This document shows positions 1 through 7,580 of a stretch of DNA of 15,552 bases, in pieces. This DNA comes from Oscillospiraceae bacterium (GTDB lineage: Bacteria; Bacillota; Clostridia; UMGS1810), in the NCBI GenBank assembly GCA_022769845.1, contig JALEIO010000079.1, positions 1-15,552 on the forward strand, given 5' to 3'. The notes beneath the pieces are model-generated. The model worked only from the letters and a program-made list of their open reading frames with translations, was not told where the DNA came from and ran no database searches. How positions within the stretch are numbered: position 1 is the stretch's first letter; each line of letters starts with the position of its first letter. A program made the translations under genes and the position numbers.

Positions 1-68
1 TTCTCGTTTTCGTTGTCCGCCGTCCGCTGTATTCCTTTAATATTTATCAAAACGTTTTTCTTTTCCAC
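1..68 (-). CDS. Probable DUF1934 (YwiB-like) protein, N-terminal fragment
   Basis: Only the first 22 codons are inside the window; the gene runs off the left edge. It opens with GTG at 68, three bases after the murI stop, and a GAGAGG ribosome binding site lies in the last codons of murI. The peptide begins MEKKNVLINIKGIQ and continues with an acidic, polar stretch. This resembles the first strand of DUF1934 proteins (B. subtilis YwiB type, a small beta-barrel of unknown function), which typically start with a Lys-rich head and a V-x-I-x-I-K-G-x-Q strand. The tight spacing suggests co-transcription with ddl and murI. The family call rests on few residues and is tentative; that a coding sequence starts here is more secure. 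Confidence 0.5.
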   Translation of the reverse strand, partial: MEKKNVLINIKGIQRTADNENE

Positions 69-71
69 TTT

Positions 72-881
72 TTAATACCTCTCAATATCAATCTTCTCAA
101 TCATTTTTTCAATATTTTTGTTAAGGAATATGTTTGCAACGTTTAAAAACCCGTCAACCGAATCGCTTACAAAAAATTTGTACTGCTCGCTTTTCTTTTT
201 TTCGGCAAGAAGAGAATTTTGTTCAAGATACTGCGCCACAAAATCCGCCGTAGCTTTTCCCGAGTCGATAAGCATAACGCTGTTTCCCAGCACTCTTTTT
301 ACGGTTTTTGCCAAAAGCGGATAATGTGTACAGCCGAGTATAAGCGTGTCAATTTCTGTTTTGTCAAAACCCGAAAGATAATCCTTCGCAATAAGATACG
401 CCGCTTCACTGTCCGCCATATTGTTTTCGGCAAGCGGAACAAACATAGGACACGCAATGCTTTTTACAAAAATGCTTTTGTCGATTTTGCTTATTGCCTG
501 CTCGTATTTTCCGCTCGCAACCGTACTGCTTGTGCCGATTATACCTATCTTTTTATTTTTCGTTGCGCTTGCCGCCGCCATAGCCGCCGGCTCTACAACG
601 CCGATAATCGGAATATCGAACATTGTCTTAAGATTTTCTATCGCAACCGAGCTTACTGTGCCGCACGCAATTACAACAAGCTTAATATCGTGCGTTTTTA
701 AAAAATTCATATCGCCGACAGCGTATTTTATTATAGTTTCGTTCGACCTTGTACCGTACGGAACGCGCCCGGTATCGCCGAAATAAACTATATTTTCGCC
801 GGGAAGCTTTTTTATAAGCTCTTTTACTGCGGTAAGCCCGCCCACTCCCGAGTCAAAAACGCCTATGTATCTGTTATCCAT
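72..881 (-). CDS. murI: Glutamate racemase
   Basis: Cytoplasmic, cofactor-independent interconversion of L- and D-glutamate, supplying D-Glu for peptidoglycan. The 269-residue protein has the family's usual length. The N-terminal GVFDSGVGG loop holds Asp10 and Ser11, and the FGDTGRVPYG motif follows at about 34-43. The catalytic cysteine pair is Cys73 (IACGT) and Cys184 (GCTHYPLL, with His186). The usual ACNT motif reads ACGT here, so the Asn after the first catalytic Cys is Gly. The ATG at 881 has GGAG 8 bases upstream, and it lies 5 bases after the ddl stop, so the two genes form one transcription unit of D-amino-acid cell-wall precursors. Confidence 0.97.
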   Translation of the reverse strand: MDNRYIGVFDSGVGGLTAVKELIKKLPGENIVYFGDTGRVPYGTRSNETIIKYAVGDMNFLKTHDIKLVVIACGTVSSVAIENLKTMFDIPIIGVVEPAAMAAASATKNKKIGIIGTSSTVASGKYEQAISKIDKSIFVKSIACPMFVPLAENNMADSEAAYLIAKDYLSGFDKTEIDTLILGCTHYPLLAKTVKRVLGNSVMLIDSGKATADFVAQYLEQNSLLAEKKKSEQYKFFVSDSVDGFLNVANIFLNKNIEKMIEKIDIERY

Positions 882-886
882 ATTTC

Positions 887-1945
887 TTACTCCATACCTA
901 TTTCTATAAGTCTGTCTAATATTTCAGCATACGAAAGCCCTTCATTCATAAAAAGCTTGGGGAACATACTTATGCTTGTAAAGCCGGGAAGTGTATTTAT
1001 TTCGTTGATTTTCACAGTGTTTTTTTCTTCGTCAACAAAAAAATCAACCCTTGAATATCCCTTTCCGTCAAGTGCTATAAAGACTTTTTTTGCAATTTCT
1101 TTAATCCTTTGTTCAATGCCGTTCTTAAATTTTGCCGGAATTACAAGCTTGCTTTCTACCTTGTCGGAATATTTTGCCTCATAGTCGTAAAATTCGTTCG
1201 CAGCCTTAATTTCTCCCACGCACGACACTCTTACAACGCCTCTTTTGCCCATAACGGCACACTCAACCTCTCTGCCCGGCAAAAACTCTTCTATTATAAT
1301 GCGTCTGTCAAACTTAAAGGCATTGTCGATTGCCGCCATAAGCTCCTCGCGGTTTCTCGCCTTGCCGATACCGATTGACGAGCCTGCGTTGGAGGGCTTT
1401 ACAAACATAGGATATTTAAGCTTTTCCTCCGCGTCAACAACCTTTTTTATAATTTCGTCGCGGTCATAATCATTTACAGTCACCCAATCAGCCTGGTCAA
1501 TGCCCTCGTTTTTAAAAACAATTTTTGCATACGCCTTATCCATACCGAGACAAGATGTGAGCATTTCGGGGCCGGCATACGCAATGTGAGCAAGCTTTAA
1601 CATTCCCTGAACAGTGCCGTCCTCGCCGTTTGCGCCGTGGAGAGCAATAAACACGCAGTCTATTTTTTCTTTTCTTACGCTCTTTTCGTCAAACACCAAA
1701 ATAGAACCGTCGCAGTCGCCAAGGTTTACGGTGACGTTTTTAAGGCTTTCGGAATACCATTTGTCGCATATAATGTTTTTAATATCGCCGTTATACTCTT
1801 TCCATTCTCCTCCGCGCGTTATTCCGACGGTTATAATGTCGTATTTGCTTTCATCAAGATTTTCAATAATCGACGTTGCCGACCGAAGCGAAATTTCATA
1901 TTCTGTGGATTCTCCGCCGAATATTACGCATATTTTCTTTTTCAA
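887..1945 (-). CDS. ddl: D-alanine--D-alanine ligase
   Basis: ATP-grasp enzyme that joins two D-alanines for the peptidoglycan stem peptide. Visible family signatures: the N-terminal FGGESTEYEIS segment, the ALHGANGEDG motif, the ATP-binding KPSNAGSSIG loop, EEFLPGREVE, the omega-loop EFYDYEAKY (Tyr form, expected for D-Ala-D-Ala rather than D-Ala-D-Lac ligases) and the C-terminal metal and phosphate site INEINTLPGFT. I place the start at the TTG at 1945, giving 352 residues beginning MKKKICVIFGG. An in-frame TTG at 1951 is only 2 bases from the GGGAG ribosome binding site, while the TTG at 1945 is 8 bases away and matches the usual Ddl N-terminus. First gene of the ddl-murI unit. Confidence 0.96.
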   Translation of the reverse strand: MKKKICVIFGGESTEYEISLRSATSIIENLDESKYDIITVGITRGGEWKEYNGDIKNIICDKWYSESLKNVTVNLGDCDGSILVFDEKSVRKEKIDCVFIALHGANGEDGTVQGMLKLAHIAYAGPEMLTSCLGMDKAYAKIVFKNEGIDQADWVTVNDYDRDEIIKKVVDAEEKLKYPMFVKPSNAGSSIGIGKARNREELMAAIDNAFKFDRRIIIEEFLPGREVECAVMGKRGVVRVSCVGEIKAANEFYDYEAKYSDKVESKLVIPAKFKNGIEQRIKEIAKKVFIALDGKGYSRVDFFVDEEKNTVKINEINTLPGFTSISMFPKLFMNEGLSYAEILDRLIEIGME

Positions 1946-2038
1946 AATCAAAACTCCCTTTTTATTAAACCGGAAAAAATTCCTTTATTTAATTTATGTA
2001 AAAATGCTTTTATACGTTAAAAATAATAAGCCTTTTCT

Positions 2039-2066
2039 ATTATATCACAAACAAAGTCAAAAGCAA
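2039..2066 (-). promoter_or_regulatory. Promoter of ddl-murI
   Basis: On the minus strand the -35 TTGCTT (2061-2066) is 16 bases from the -10 TATAAT (2039-2044). TGA just before the -10 makes it an extended -10. The leader to the ddl start is about 85 bases, and I saw no strong hairpin in it. Confidence 0.6.
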
Positions 2067-2132
2067 ATAGAAAATTACCAAAAAATCAATTAAAATTTTG
2101 TCAAATTAGCACTATTATTTTTTTTAAAAGTA

Positions 2133-2141
2133 TGATATACT
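2133..2141 (+). promoter_or_regulatory. Possible extended -10 for the dnaD-like gene
   Basis: TGATATACT, an extended -10 form, lies about 36 bases before the dnaD-like start. No acceptable -35 sits 16-18 bases upstream, so the call is weak. The surrounding 2067-2177 is strongly AT-rich and holds no other feature I can support. Confidence 0.3.
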
Positions 2142-2177
2142 TAATTTACTCTCATTTTCTTTTAAGGAGATTTGAAT

Positions 2178-3131
2178 ATGCCAAGCATAAAAATCAACAA
2201 CAAAATAAACACTTTTCCTGTTCCTTTTGCATTTGCGGATAAATATATGCCCAGCGCGAACGCAACGTATGTAAAGGTGTACATATACGCCCTGCGCTTA
2301 TCGTTCGACACAGGATACGAAATAACCATTGAAAGTATTGCGTCAAAATTAAGCATTCTTGAAACAGACGTTATAAAGGCGTTTGAATACTGGAACAAGG
2401 TCGGAATTGTTGATTTTAAAAAAACAAAGCTTGGCTATGAAATAGAATTTTTAAGCTGCGGCGAAAACGAGCAAATCTCCGACAAAAAAAATCACGTGTC
2501 GCCCAAGTATGCCGCAAAGGATGTAACCTCATACATAAAAGAAAACGACGATATGAAAAATATGTATCAGATTGCGCAGGGAATTTTAAACCGTCCGTTA
2601 AGCTCAACCGAAATTACCACGCTGTATAGTATGTACGACTGGCTCGGGCTTCCACGAGAGGTTGTGCTGATGATTTTGGAGCACTGCGCGCAAATAGGCA
2701 AAACCAATATGCGATATATCGAAAAGGTTGCAATTTCGTGGTCGGAAAAGGGCATTGACACATTAGACAAGGCAAAAGCGCACCTTCGCGCAACAAAGGA
2801 ATTTAACCTTATCAAGTCTAAAATTAAAAATATTTTTCAGATTAAGGACCGAAACTTTACCGAAACCGAGCTTAAATACATTTCAAAATGGATTAACGAT
2901 ATGTCGGTTGATATTGATATGATAAAAAAAGCATATGACATCACCATAACAAATACGCAAAAGCTGTCCTATCCGTATATGACCAAAATTTTGCAGTCGC
3001 TGCTTGACGGCACGTTTGACAAGCCAAAGAAAAACGGATTTTTGAACTATACCGAACGAAAAAGTCTTGATGAAGATGAGCTTGATATGATAAAGAAACG
3101 CCGAGAATACTTAAAGAAGGGAGAGGCATAA
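2178..3131 (+). CDS. DnaD-domain replication initiation protein
   Basis: Likely primosome or initiation protein that remodels DNA and helps load the replicative helicase, as DnaD does in Firmicutes. The ATG at 2178 is chosen because AAGGAGA ends 7 bases upstream; an in-frame TTG at 2172 is only 1 base from it. The 317 residues show an N-terminal winged-helix region (about 25-95), a linker, then a DnaD-type C-terminal domain at about 128-205 carrying the Y-I-x-x-x-x-x-x-W-x-x-x-G-I motif at 180-193. A second, degenerate copy lies at about 214-280 (YPYMTKILQSLLDG). The basic, acidic C-tail (291-317) resembles the DNA-binding tail of DnaD proteins. Its stop overlaps the start of the helicase-loader gene (TAATG), so the two are translationally coupled. 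Confidence 0.88.
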   Translation: MPSIKINNKINTFPVPFAFADKYMPSANATYVKVYIYALRLSFDTGYEITIESIASKLSILETDVIKAFEYWNKVGIVDFKKTKLGYEIEFLSCGENEQISDKKNHVSPKYAAKDVTSYIKENDDMKNMYQIAQGILNRPLSSTEITTLYSMYDWLGLPREVVLMILEHCAQIGKTNMRYIEKVAISWSEKGIDTLDKAKAHLRATKEFNLIKSKIKNIFQIKDRNFTETELKYISKWINDMSVDIDMIKKAYDITITNTQKLSYPYMTKILQSLLDGTFDKPKKNGFLNYTERKSLDEDELDMIKKRREYLKKGEA

Positions 3132-4114
3132 TGGAAATCTCTAAAATTTTAAAATCCGAGCTGTCGGACGAATATTTTGCATTAAAAGAGCAAAACGAAT
3201 TAAAATTTGAGCAGCAAAAAGAATTTTTGTATAACGCTCATCCCCGTCTTAAAGAAATCGACACCGAAATTTCGCTAACCGCGCTGCGCTGCGCGCGCAA
3301 AATTGCGGATAAATCGCGTACCGTTGAGGACGTTTCAGCAGAAATGATGGAAACCTTAAACCGCCTTAAAGCCGAACGAGAGGCATACATTGCAAAAAAC
3401 AATATTGACCCAAGCTATATAAATCCGAGATACAGCTGCGAAATCTGCAAAGACACAGGCTATGTTAACGGCAAAATGTGCAAATGCTTAAAATCAAGGC
3501 TTGTTCAAAAATTATATGAACGTTCAAATATGAGCGAAGAAAATAAAAAATTCACATTCGGCAAGTTTAAGCTCGTTTTTTATTCCGATAAAGACGAAAA
3601 TAATCTTGGCATATCGCCGCTTGAGAATATCAAAGAGGTGCTTATAGCGTGCAAAAAATACTGCGAAAATTTTTCTAAAAGCAAGCAGGGAATTTACATT
3701 TCGGGCAATGCGGGCGTTGGAAAAACCTATCTTTCGTGCTGCATTGCAAATTACCTTATTTCGCGCGGAAATACAGTGCTTTATCAAACCGCGTACCGCC
3801 TGTTCGGTTTTTTGGAGGACTACAAATTTATGCGCGTTGACCGTACAGAGTCTGCGCAGCTTTATGATTACATTTACAACTGCGATATGCTGATTATCGA
3901 CGACCTCGGCACTGAATTTTCAACCTCGTTTGCAAAGGCGGCGTTTTTTGACCTTATCAACACGCGCGCAGAGAACAAAAAAAGCACTGTGATAAACTCA
4001 AATCTATCGCTCACCGAGCTTGAAAGCGCTTATTCAATGCGCGTAAAGTCCCGTATAAATTCATCTTTTTTACTTCTTCACATTTTCGGAGACGATATAA
4101 GAGAAAAAATATAA
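3131..4114 (+). CDS. DnaC/DnaI-type helicase loader, AAA+ ATPase
   Basis: Predicted ATP-dependent loader of the replicative helicase. The 327-residue protein has an N-terminal helical region (1-95), a four-cysteine motif (Cys103, Cys106, Cys117, Cys119) likely to bind zinc as in the N-terminal domain of DnaI-type loaders, and a C-terminal AAA+ domain. Walker A is GNAGVGKT (192-199), Walker B is LIIDDLG (254-260), a sensor-1-like Asn lies in TVINSNLS (286-293), and an Arg-finger-like SRINSSF is at 308-314. The start overlaps the dnaD-like stop by one base, with a purine-rich site (about 3116-3126) inside the upstream gene. The pairing with a DnaD-domain protein strongly supports the replication role. 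Confidence 0.9.
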   Translation: MEISKILKSELSDEYFALKEQNELKFEQQKEFLYNAHPRLKEIDTEISLTALRCARKIADKSRTVEDVSAEMMETLNRLKAEREAYIAKNNIDPSYINPRYSCEICKDTGYVNGKMCKCLKSRLVQKLYERSNMSEENKKFTFGKFKLVFYSDKDENNLGISPLENIKEVLIACKKYCENFSKSKQGIYISGNAGVGKTYLSCCIANYLISRGNTVLYQTAYRLFGFLEDYKFMRVDRTESAQLYDYIYNCDMLIIDDLGTEFSTSFAKAAFFDLINTRAENKKSTVINSNLSLTELESAYSMRVKSRINSSFLLLHIFGDDIREKI

Positions 4115-4143
4115 AAGCGCAGGGCTATACGCCTTACGCTTTT
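4113..4143. terminator. Bidirectional terminator between helicase loader and serpin
   Basis: Outer arms AAAAGCG (4113-4119) and CGCTTTT (4137-4143), one C/A mismatch, then five inner pairs (4121-4125 with 4131-4135) around a 5-base loop. A T-rich run follows on both strands, so it can end transcription of the loader gene (plus) and the serpin gene (minus). Confidence 0.75.
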
Positions 4144-4149
4144 ATTCTA

Positions 4150-6276
4150 TTATTCTGCATATGAATACTTTCCGACAAACAAAATCTCTTTGCTTACTTC
4201 ATCCATAATAACATAGCTGAACGGCTCGTTTAAGAAAAAGTCAATCGGATTTTCTTCAGGCATAAAGCTTGTTGCACCCACCATAATTCCGGTTGCGGCA
4301 GCAGCCTCGGTGCCCTTTTCATCCACCTTAATATACGTTTTGTGAATTGTATCGGTCACAAAAATATCGCCGCCGAGCATTTTTGATAAATCAGCATCTC
4401 TTGTAAACGCCGTTTTAATGCCCATATCCTGTAAAATTTCATTAAGCGACGTTTCAAATTTAAGCTCAAACTTTGGCATTTTGAGATTTAATTTCTTATA
4501 TTCGCCTTTTTCAAGTGCTTTTTTTGCAATTTCAGCAGCGTTATACGGCGTTTTGCCGCCCTTCATAACCACCATACAAAGTCTTGAACTGCTTCTTGTT
4601 TCTGTTTGAGTATCCTCATCATAAATGCTGGTTTTATAAGGAAGAACCGCCGCCGAAATATCGTTTTCACAGTAATATTTAAAATTTTTCGTGTTGTTCA
4701 TAAACTCAATTTCGCTTAACCTTCCGTTTGCGTCTGTAAAGGTGTCCTTTGCGGTTTTTTCCTTCGGAAATTCGTCCTGCCAGCCTGCCTTAAAATAAAT
4801 TGCGTTTGCAAGATACGCCGAAAATTCATTTGTATTTGCAAGCGTCGGAATTTTTCCGTGTGTTTTTTCGTTAACCCAGTTATTTATCGAAGAAACTGCG
4901 TTATTATCGTTTACGCTCATAGGCTCGGCATTATAAAAATCTTTTAAAGTATTTGTGTAATCCGTCTTAAATTCGCCTTCCGCGCGGTCGGTGTTAAGAA
5001 ATATTGCGTTTGCAATATCAAACGTAAATGTTCTGTCGTTTTCAAATGTCTGCATAAGCTTTTTGCTGCTTTCGTTAAAGCTTTCTACCCCAGAAATTTT
5101 AAGCGCCTCAATAATTTCATCTTTCGTTTCGCCGTCCGCACCGTTTAAAAGAAGTCCCAGTGCAAGCTTTATGCTTAAAGGAGAAAACATATAATTTTTA
5201 TCGGTCGGCATTTTTGCATTTAGTTCATCCGCAAACGAAGCAGGCACTTTTTTATAAAAATTAATTCCGTCATCAGTAGAATATCCCATAAAATCAGCAA
5301 ATACATTGCTCGTCACATACACCGTGCCGTCTATGATTTCAGCGTCGACCGTCGTTCTCGTTTCATTAAACCTAAATTGATGAAGTCCTGTTTTGTTTGA
5401 ATATTCTTTTCCGTTTACAACAAATGTTATAGGAAAGGATGAAGTGTAAACATCATTTTGCAAAACCGCATTCCATTCGGAATTTTTCGTGTCTGTAAGC
5501 GGTAAAGCAGCATTTTCATCATATGAAACATTAAGAATTTTCTCTTCGTTGTTCCACTCATATTCAGCGCCGATTGAGGAAAGCGTTTTTACAAGCGGCA
5601 CAAACGCTGTATTCTGCCAGCCGTTTCGATAAATTTTTCCGTTCGGTATGTCAAGCTCTTTTCCTTCTATCAAAAAAGAACCGTTTCTTTCGGACGCCAT
5701 TGAAAAAAAGCTTTGCTGATATTTTTTCAGCGTGCCGTCTTCGGTTGACGAAACCTTTCCGATGTCGGTTTCTTCGGCATATGTATCGGACGTAAACGAA
5801 ATCTTAAGCTCGCGCTTTTTATCGTCCCACGAAACATCATAGCCGCATTTAGCCATATCCTCGGCAACTATCACCGTTCTGCCGCCGATGTTGTAGCTTT
5901 CAATTTCTTTGCCGTTCACCTTTGTTACAATATCGGTCGCATAATAATGCCCCGCAATATCACCCGGTTTTCCGCCAAATTTTTCCACCGTATCCCCTGC
6001 TGCTGCCTGAAGCGACACAAAATCATAGCCTTTATCGGTAATGTCAAGCAAACGCTCCTCCTCATACCAATAAACGTCAAATCCATAGTGCCAGTTTAAA
6101 ATTTCAGCATCGATAACCGTTTTGCCGCCAATATTATACGATGTAATCGGAGCGCCCTTAACGTATGCGGCAATATCCGTTGCATAAATGTCGCCCGCCT
6201 TTTCGCCGACTGCAAAAACACTAAACGACGATAAAACAATAGCAATCACCATAAAACAGGCAATAAATTTTTTCAT
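4150..6276 (-). CDS. Secreted serpin with N-terminal stalk domains
   Basis: Predicted exported suicide inhibitor of serine or cysteine proteases. The ATG at 6276 is 7 bases after AGGGGGG; an in-frame TTG at 6282 is only 2 bases away, so I use the ATG (708 residues). A signal peptide spans 1-22. Two clear tandem copper-amine-oxidase-N-like repeats follow (about 28-81 and 109-161), each with YATDI, then SYNIGG(K/R)TVI and a Y/W-rich strand. Two weaker ones lie at about 200-252 and 281-340. The serpin domain spans 346-708, starting near YMFSPLSIKLAL and including ANAIYFKAGWQDEF. The reactive-loop hinge EKGTEAAAAT (653-662) is the small-residue type of inhibitory serpins. By the usual 17-residue count the scissile bond is Thr669-Ser670. 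The loop is 5 residues longer than in alpha-1-antitrypsin before the LNEPF strand. The N-terminal stalk is normally non-catalytic. No SLH, LPXTG or dockerin anchor is visible. Confidence 0.93.
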   Translation of the reverse strand: MKKFIACFMVIAIVLSSFSVFAVGEKAGDIYATDIAAYVKGAPITSYNIGGKTVIDAEILNWHYGFDVYWYEEERLLDITDKGYDFVSLQAAAGDTVEKFGGKPGDIAGHYYATDIVTKVNGKEIESYNIGGRTVIVAEDMAKCGYDVSWDDKKRELKISFTSDTYAEETDIGKVSSTEDGTLKKYQQSFFSMASERNGSFLIEGKELDIPNGKIYRNGWQNTAFVPLVKTLSSIGAEYEWNNEEKILNVSYDENAALPLTDTKNSEWNAVLQNDVYTSSFPITFVVNGKEYSNKTGLHQFRFNETRTTVDAEIIDGTVYVTSNVFADFMGYSTDDGINFYKKVPASFADELNAKMPTDKNYMFSPLSIKLALGLLLNGADGETKDEIIEALKISGVESFNESSKKLMQTFENDRTFTFDIANAIFLNTDRAEGEFKTDYTNTLKDFYNAEPMSVNDNNAVSSINNWVNEKTHGKIPTLANTNEFSAYLANAIYFKAGWQDEFPKEKTAKDTFTDANGRLSEIEFMNNTKNFKYYCENDISAAVLPYKTSIYDEDTQTETRSSSRLCMVVMKGGKTPYNAAEIAKKALEKGEYKKLNLKMPKFELKFETSLNEILQDMGIKTAFTRDADLSKMLGGDIFVTDTIHKTYIKVDEKGTEAAAATGIMVGATSFMPEENPIDFFLNEPFSYVIMDEVSKEILFVGKYSYAE

Positions 6277-6299
6277 TTTCAATCCCCCCTTTTTATATT

Positions 6300-6327
6300 T
6301 AGACGAATTTTATATGAAAAGAGTTCC
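6300..6327 (-). promoter_or_regulatory. ECF-sigma-like promoter of the serpin gene
   Basis: On the minus strand GGAACT (6322-6327) is followed after 16 bases by CGTCTA (6300-6305), matching the -35 GGAAC and -10 CGTC of extracytoplasmic-function sigma promoters. The predicted transcript starts just before the AGGGGGG site at 6284-6290. No good sigma-A promoter is visible in the 62 bases after proA. Confidence 0.5.
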
Positions 6328-6338
6328 ATAAAAACGTT

Positions 6339-7580
6339 TTATCTTATCTGCCCGTTTCCGTAAACAACATATTTATATGTTGTAAGCTCATTCAATCCCA
6401 TAGGTCCGCGCGCGTGCATTTTCTGCGTGCTTATGCCTATCTCCGCGCCGAGTCCGAATTCTCCGCCGTCAGTAAAGCGCGTGGATGCATTGACATATAC
6501 CGCCGCGGCGTCCACCGCATCAAGAAATTTATTTGCTTTCTCGTAATTGTCGGTTATGATAACCTCCGAATGTTTCGTGCCGTATTTGTCGATATGCTCA
6601 ATAGCCTCGTCAATATTTTCTACAATTTTCACCGCAATAATATAGTCGAGAAATTCATATTTATAATCGTCCTCGGTTGCTTTTTTTGCAGTTTTAAACA
6701 CCTTCAAGCACTCGTCACAGCCGCGGATTTCAACGTTTTTCTTTAAGAGTGCGTCTTCAAGCTTTGCATAAAAGCTTTTGTCGATATTTTTGTTAATCAG
6801 CACCGTTTCAAGCGCATTGCACACTGAAGGACGGCTTGTTTTGCCGTTTACGATAATGTCAACCGCCATATCAAAATTGCACTCGTCATCCACATAAGCG
6901 TGACAGTTGCCCACGCCCGTCTGAATTACGGGAACGGTGGCGTTTTTGACAACTGCGTTTATGAGCGACGCGCCGCCACGCGGAATAAGCACGTCAATAT
7001 AATCGTTTGCAGTCATCATTTCGTTTGCACTCTCACGCGAGGTATCGCTCACAATCGAAATTGTTCCTTCGGGAAAACCGAGCGGCAAAACAGCCTCCTG
7101 CATAATTTTCGCAAGCGCAAGATTTGAATTTATCGCTTCTTTTCCTCCCCTTAAAATCACCGCGTTTGAGGATTTTAAGCACAGCGCGGCGGTATCAACC
7201 GTAACATTGGGACGCGCCTCGTAAATTACGCCCACAACTCCGAGCGGAACGCGTCTTTTGGCAATTAAAAGTCCGTTGGGGCGTTTTTTCATAAAATCCG
7301 CGCCGCCAATCGGGTCGGGCAGTGCGGCAACGCTTTTTACACCATTTGCAATATCCTTAATTCTATCCTCGGTAAGCTTAAGTCTGTCGGTCATTGCCGC
7401 GCTTATGCCGCTTGATTTTGCATTTTCAATATCTTTTTTGTTGTTTTCTATAATTACATCGATATTTTTAACAAGGGCGTCCGCAATTTTCAAAAGTGCC
7501 TCATTTTTAAGATTCTGCGACGCAGAATTTAAGAATTTCGCCGCCGTTTTTGCTTTTTTTCCGATTATATCAATGCTCAT
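6339..7580 (-). CDS. proA: Gamma-glutamyl phosphate reductase
   Basis: Second step of proline synthesis from glutamate: NADPH-dependent reduction of glutamyl-5-phosphate to glutamate semialdehyde. The 413 residues have the family's usual length and belong to the aldehyde dehydrogenase fold. Visible motifs are VPLGVVGVIYEARPNVT (111-127), the ILRGGKEA loop (142-149), LIPRGGASL (198-206), the catalytic Cys254 in SRPSVCNALET, and the C-terminal GEFGLGAEIGIS...ARGPMGL signature. The ATG overlaps the proB stop (ATGA) and AAGGAGGAG sits upstream, so translation is coupled to proB. The serpin gene follows 62 bases downstream without a visible terminator, so some read-through is possible. proC is not in the window. 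Confidence 0.98.
   Translation of the reverse strand: MSIDIIGKKAKTAAKFLNSASQNLKNEALLKIADALVKNIDVIIENNKKDIENAKSSGISAAMTDRLKLTEDRIKDIANGVKSVAALPDPIGGADFMKKRPNGLLIAKRRVPLGVVGVIYEARPNVTVDTAALCLKSSNAVILRGGKEAINSNLALAKIMQEAVLPLGFPEGTISIVSDTSRESANEMMTANDYIDVLIPRGGASLINAVVKNATVPVIQTGVGNCHAYVDDECNFDMAVDIIVNGKTSRPSVCNALETVLINKNIDKSFYAKLEDALLKKNVEIRGCDECLKVFKTAKKATEDDYKYEFLDYIIAVKIVENIDEAIEHIDKYGTKHSEVIITDNYEKANKFLDAVDAAAVYVNASTRFTDGGEFGLGAEIGISTQKMHARGPMGLNELTTYKYVVYGNGQIR

Noticed and set aside
219..701. 160-codon plus-strand open frame opposite murI
   Set aside because: Antisense shadow of an unmistakable murI; Cys/Arg-rich composition, no ribosome binding site, no recognisable motif.
1614..2093. 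159-codon plus-strand open frame opposite ddl and its promoter
   Set aside because: Shadow of ddl that runs through the ddl promoter; Ser/Phe-rich composition and no ribosome binding site.
4150..6276. Copper amine oxidase activity for the serpin's N-terminal domains
   Set aside because: The repeats match only the non-catalytic N-terminal-like stalk; no topaquinone motif or copper-ligand histidines are present.
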